A stretch of DNA of 64,000 bases, from assembly GCF_005886145.1 (NCBI RefSeq), contig NZ_CP040504.1, forward strand, positions 930,001 through 994,000, read 5' to 3'. The position numbers were made by a program, and so were the translations under genes. The stretch comes from Neisseria sp. oral taxon 014 str. F0314 (GTDB lineage: Bacteria > Pseudomonadota > Gammaproteobacteria > Burkholderiales > Neisseriaceae). Below the pieces are notes generated by a model. That model made no database searches. It saw nothing but the letters and a program-made list of their open reading frames with translations, and was not told the origin of the DNA. Of this stretch, positions 63,430-64,000 are shown piece by piece. Within the stretch, counting starts at the first letter, position 1. Each line of letters starts with the position of its first letter.

Positions 63430-64000
63430 ATGATTACCAAGATTTTATTTATGGGACGCAAGCAGATTTCTGCCGGCCTGCTCGAATTTCTGTCGACACA
63501 GGCAGACATCGAAATCGTCGGCGTACTGACCGACAGCCACCTGCAAGGCTCGCCGACGACCGCCGCCGCCAAAAAATTGGGCTTGCCGCTCTACACTTTC
63601 GATACCGCCTTGGAAGCAATGAAGGAAGGCCGTCTGAAATACGATTTAGGCTTGTCCGTACTCTACTGGCGCAAACTTCGCGACGAATTCCTGACCGTCC
63701 CGCGCTTGGGCACGATCAACTTCCACCCTGCCCTGTTGCCCGAATACAAAGGCACGGGCGGCTACAACCTCGCCATCATGGACGAATTGTCCGAATGGGG
63801 CAGCACCGCCCACTACGTCGATGCCTCCATCGATACCGGCGAAATCATCGAAGTGGACCGCTTCCCCATTGATTCTTCTGTCGAAACCGCCCAATCGCTC
63901 GAACGCAAGACCATGCAGGCATTGGAGCCGTTCGCACAACGCATTATCGCCCGCGCCGTCGAAGCGCAAGCCAAACTGCCGACCACGCCCAACATCGGCG
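63430..64000 (+). CDS. Formyltransferase-domain protein, N-terminal part
   Basis: The 190 visible codons encode MITKILFMGRKQISAGLLEF and a folate-dependent formyltransferase core with TINFHPALLPEYKGTGGYN. The catalytic Asn-His pair lies in INFHPALLP and the Asp in YVDASIDTGEI. It belongs to the methionyl-tRNA/GAR/sugar formyltransferase superfamily. In a glycan locus it is most likely a sugar N-formyltransferase acting on an amino-sugar nucleotide. GGAAGATAC precedes the ATG. The gene runs off the right edge, so the C-terminal domain that would settle the subfamily is not visible. Confidence 0.8.
   Translation, partial: MITKILFMGRKQISAGLLEFLSTQADIEIVGVLTDSHLQGSPTTAAAKKLGLPLYTFDTALEAMKEGRLKYDLGLSVLYWRKLRDEFLTVPRLGTINFHPALLPEYKGTGGYNLAIMDELSEWGSTAHYVDASIDTGEIIEVDRFPIDSSVETAQSLERKTMQALEPFAQRIIARAVEAQAKLPTTPNIG

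Overview
This is a chromosomal segment of a Neisseria species. The DNA uptake sequence AGGCCGTCTGAA and its complement occur dozens of times, often as inverted pairs that act as terminators. Recognisable neisserial genes include pilMNOPQ-ponA, misR/misS, the pgl glycosylation flippase pglF and pldA. The uptake sequence is of the AG dialect rather than the ATGCCGTCTGAA form I associate with N. meningitidis and N. gonorrhoeae. No Correia elements were seen, and PilQ lacks the PAKQ-type repeats of the meningococcal protein. A commensal Neisseria is therefore the best reading; the species cannot be fixed from this window.

Layout. 1-6.1 kb: the 5' end of a TonB-dependent receptor, serB, aspS, a DUF502 membrane protein, pldA and rpsT. 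6.4-17.4 kb: a polyamine-binding lipoprotein, lpxH, nagZ, an NhaC-type antiporter, a DegP-like protease, nth, hemC, ybeY-corC, a small cytochrome c and an unknown membrane-anchored protein. 17.4-24 kb: a Nudix hydrolase, acpS, pdxJ, a metal ABC transporter pair preceded by a 33-residue membrane ORF, misR-misS and a PepSY-like protein. 24-34.8 kb: priA, dsbC, tenA, tsaD, a small periplasmic protein, the System II cytochrome c maturation pair, cytochrome c4 and engB. 35-44.8 kb: ponA divergent from pilMNOPQ, then aroK-aroB; the pil part is visibly richer in A and T. 45-48.1 kb: a class II amidotransferase, nrdR, a lipoprotein and ribD.

48.6-64 kb is the accessory part. Five genes form an apparent operon (WbpA-, WlbA-, WlbB- and WlbC-like enzymes plus a GlpD-like flavoprotein) predicted to make UDP-2,3-diacetamido-2,3-dideoxyglucuronic acid. 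It sits between ribD and pglF, which from memory are neighbours in N. meningitidis. After pglF come a GT4 glycosyltransferase, a Wzy/WaaL-like polymerase, two paralogous GT4 enzymes, a further GT4, a PglB-type phosphoglycosyltransferase, an ATP-grasp ligase overlapping it out of frame, a HAD phosphatase and the start of a formyltransferase. I read this as an expanded O-linked protein glycosylation (pgl) locus in which PglB2 is split into two ORFs, a diacetamido-uronic acid branch has been added and a polymerase is present. This is the most likely place for undescribed biology.

The rest is mostly housekeeping. Terminators are mainly inverted uptake-sequence pairs, some extended into long perfect palindromes at convergent gene ends. 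Single uptake sequences also serve as stop-codon modules and as minimal linkers between operon genes. No rRNA, tRNA, CRISPR array, insertion sequence or prophage was found.
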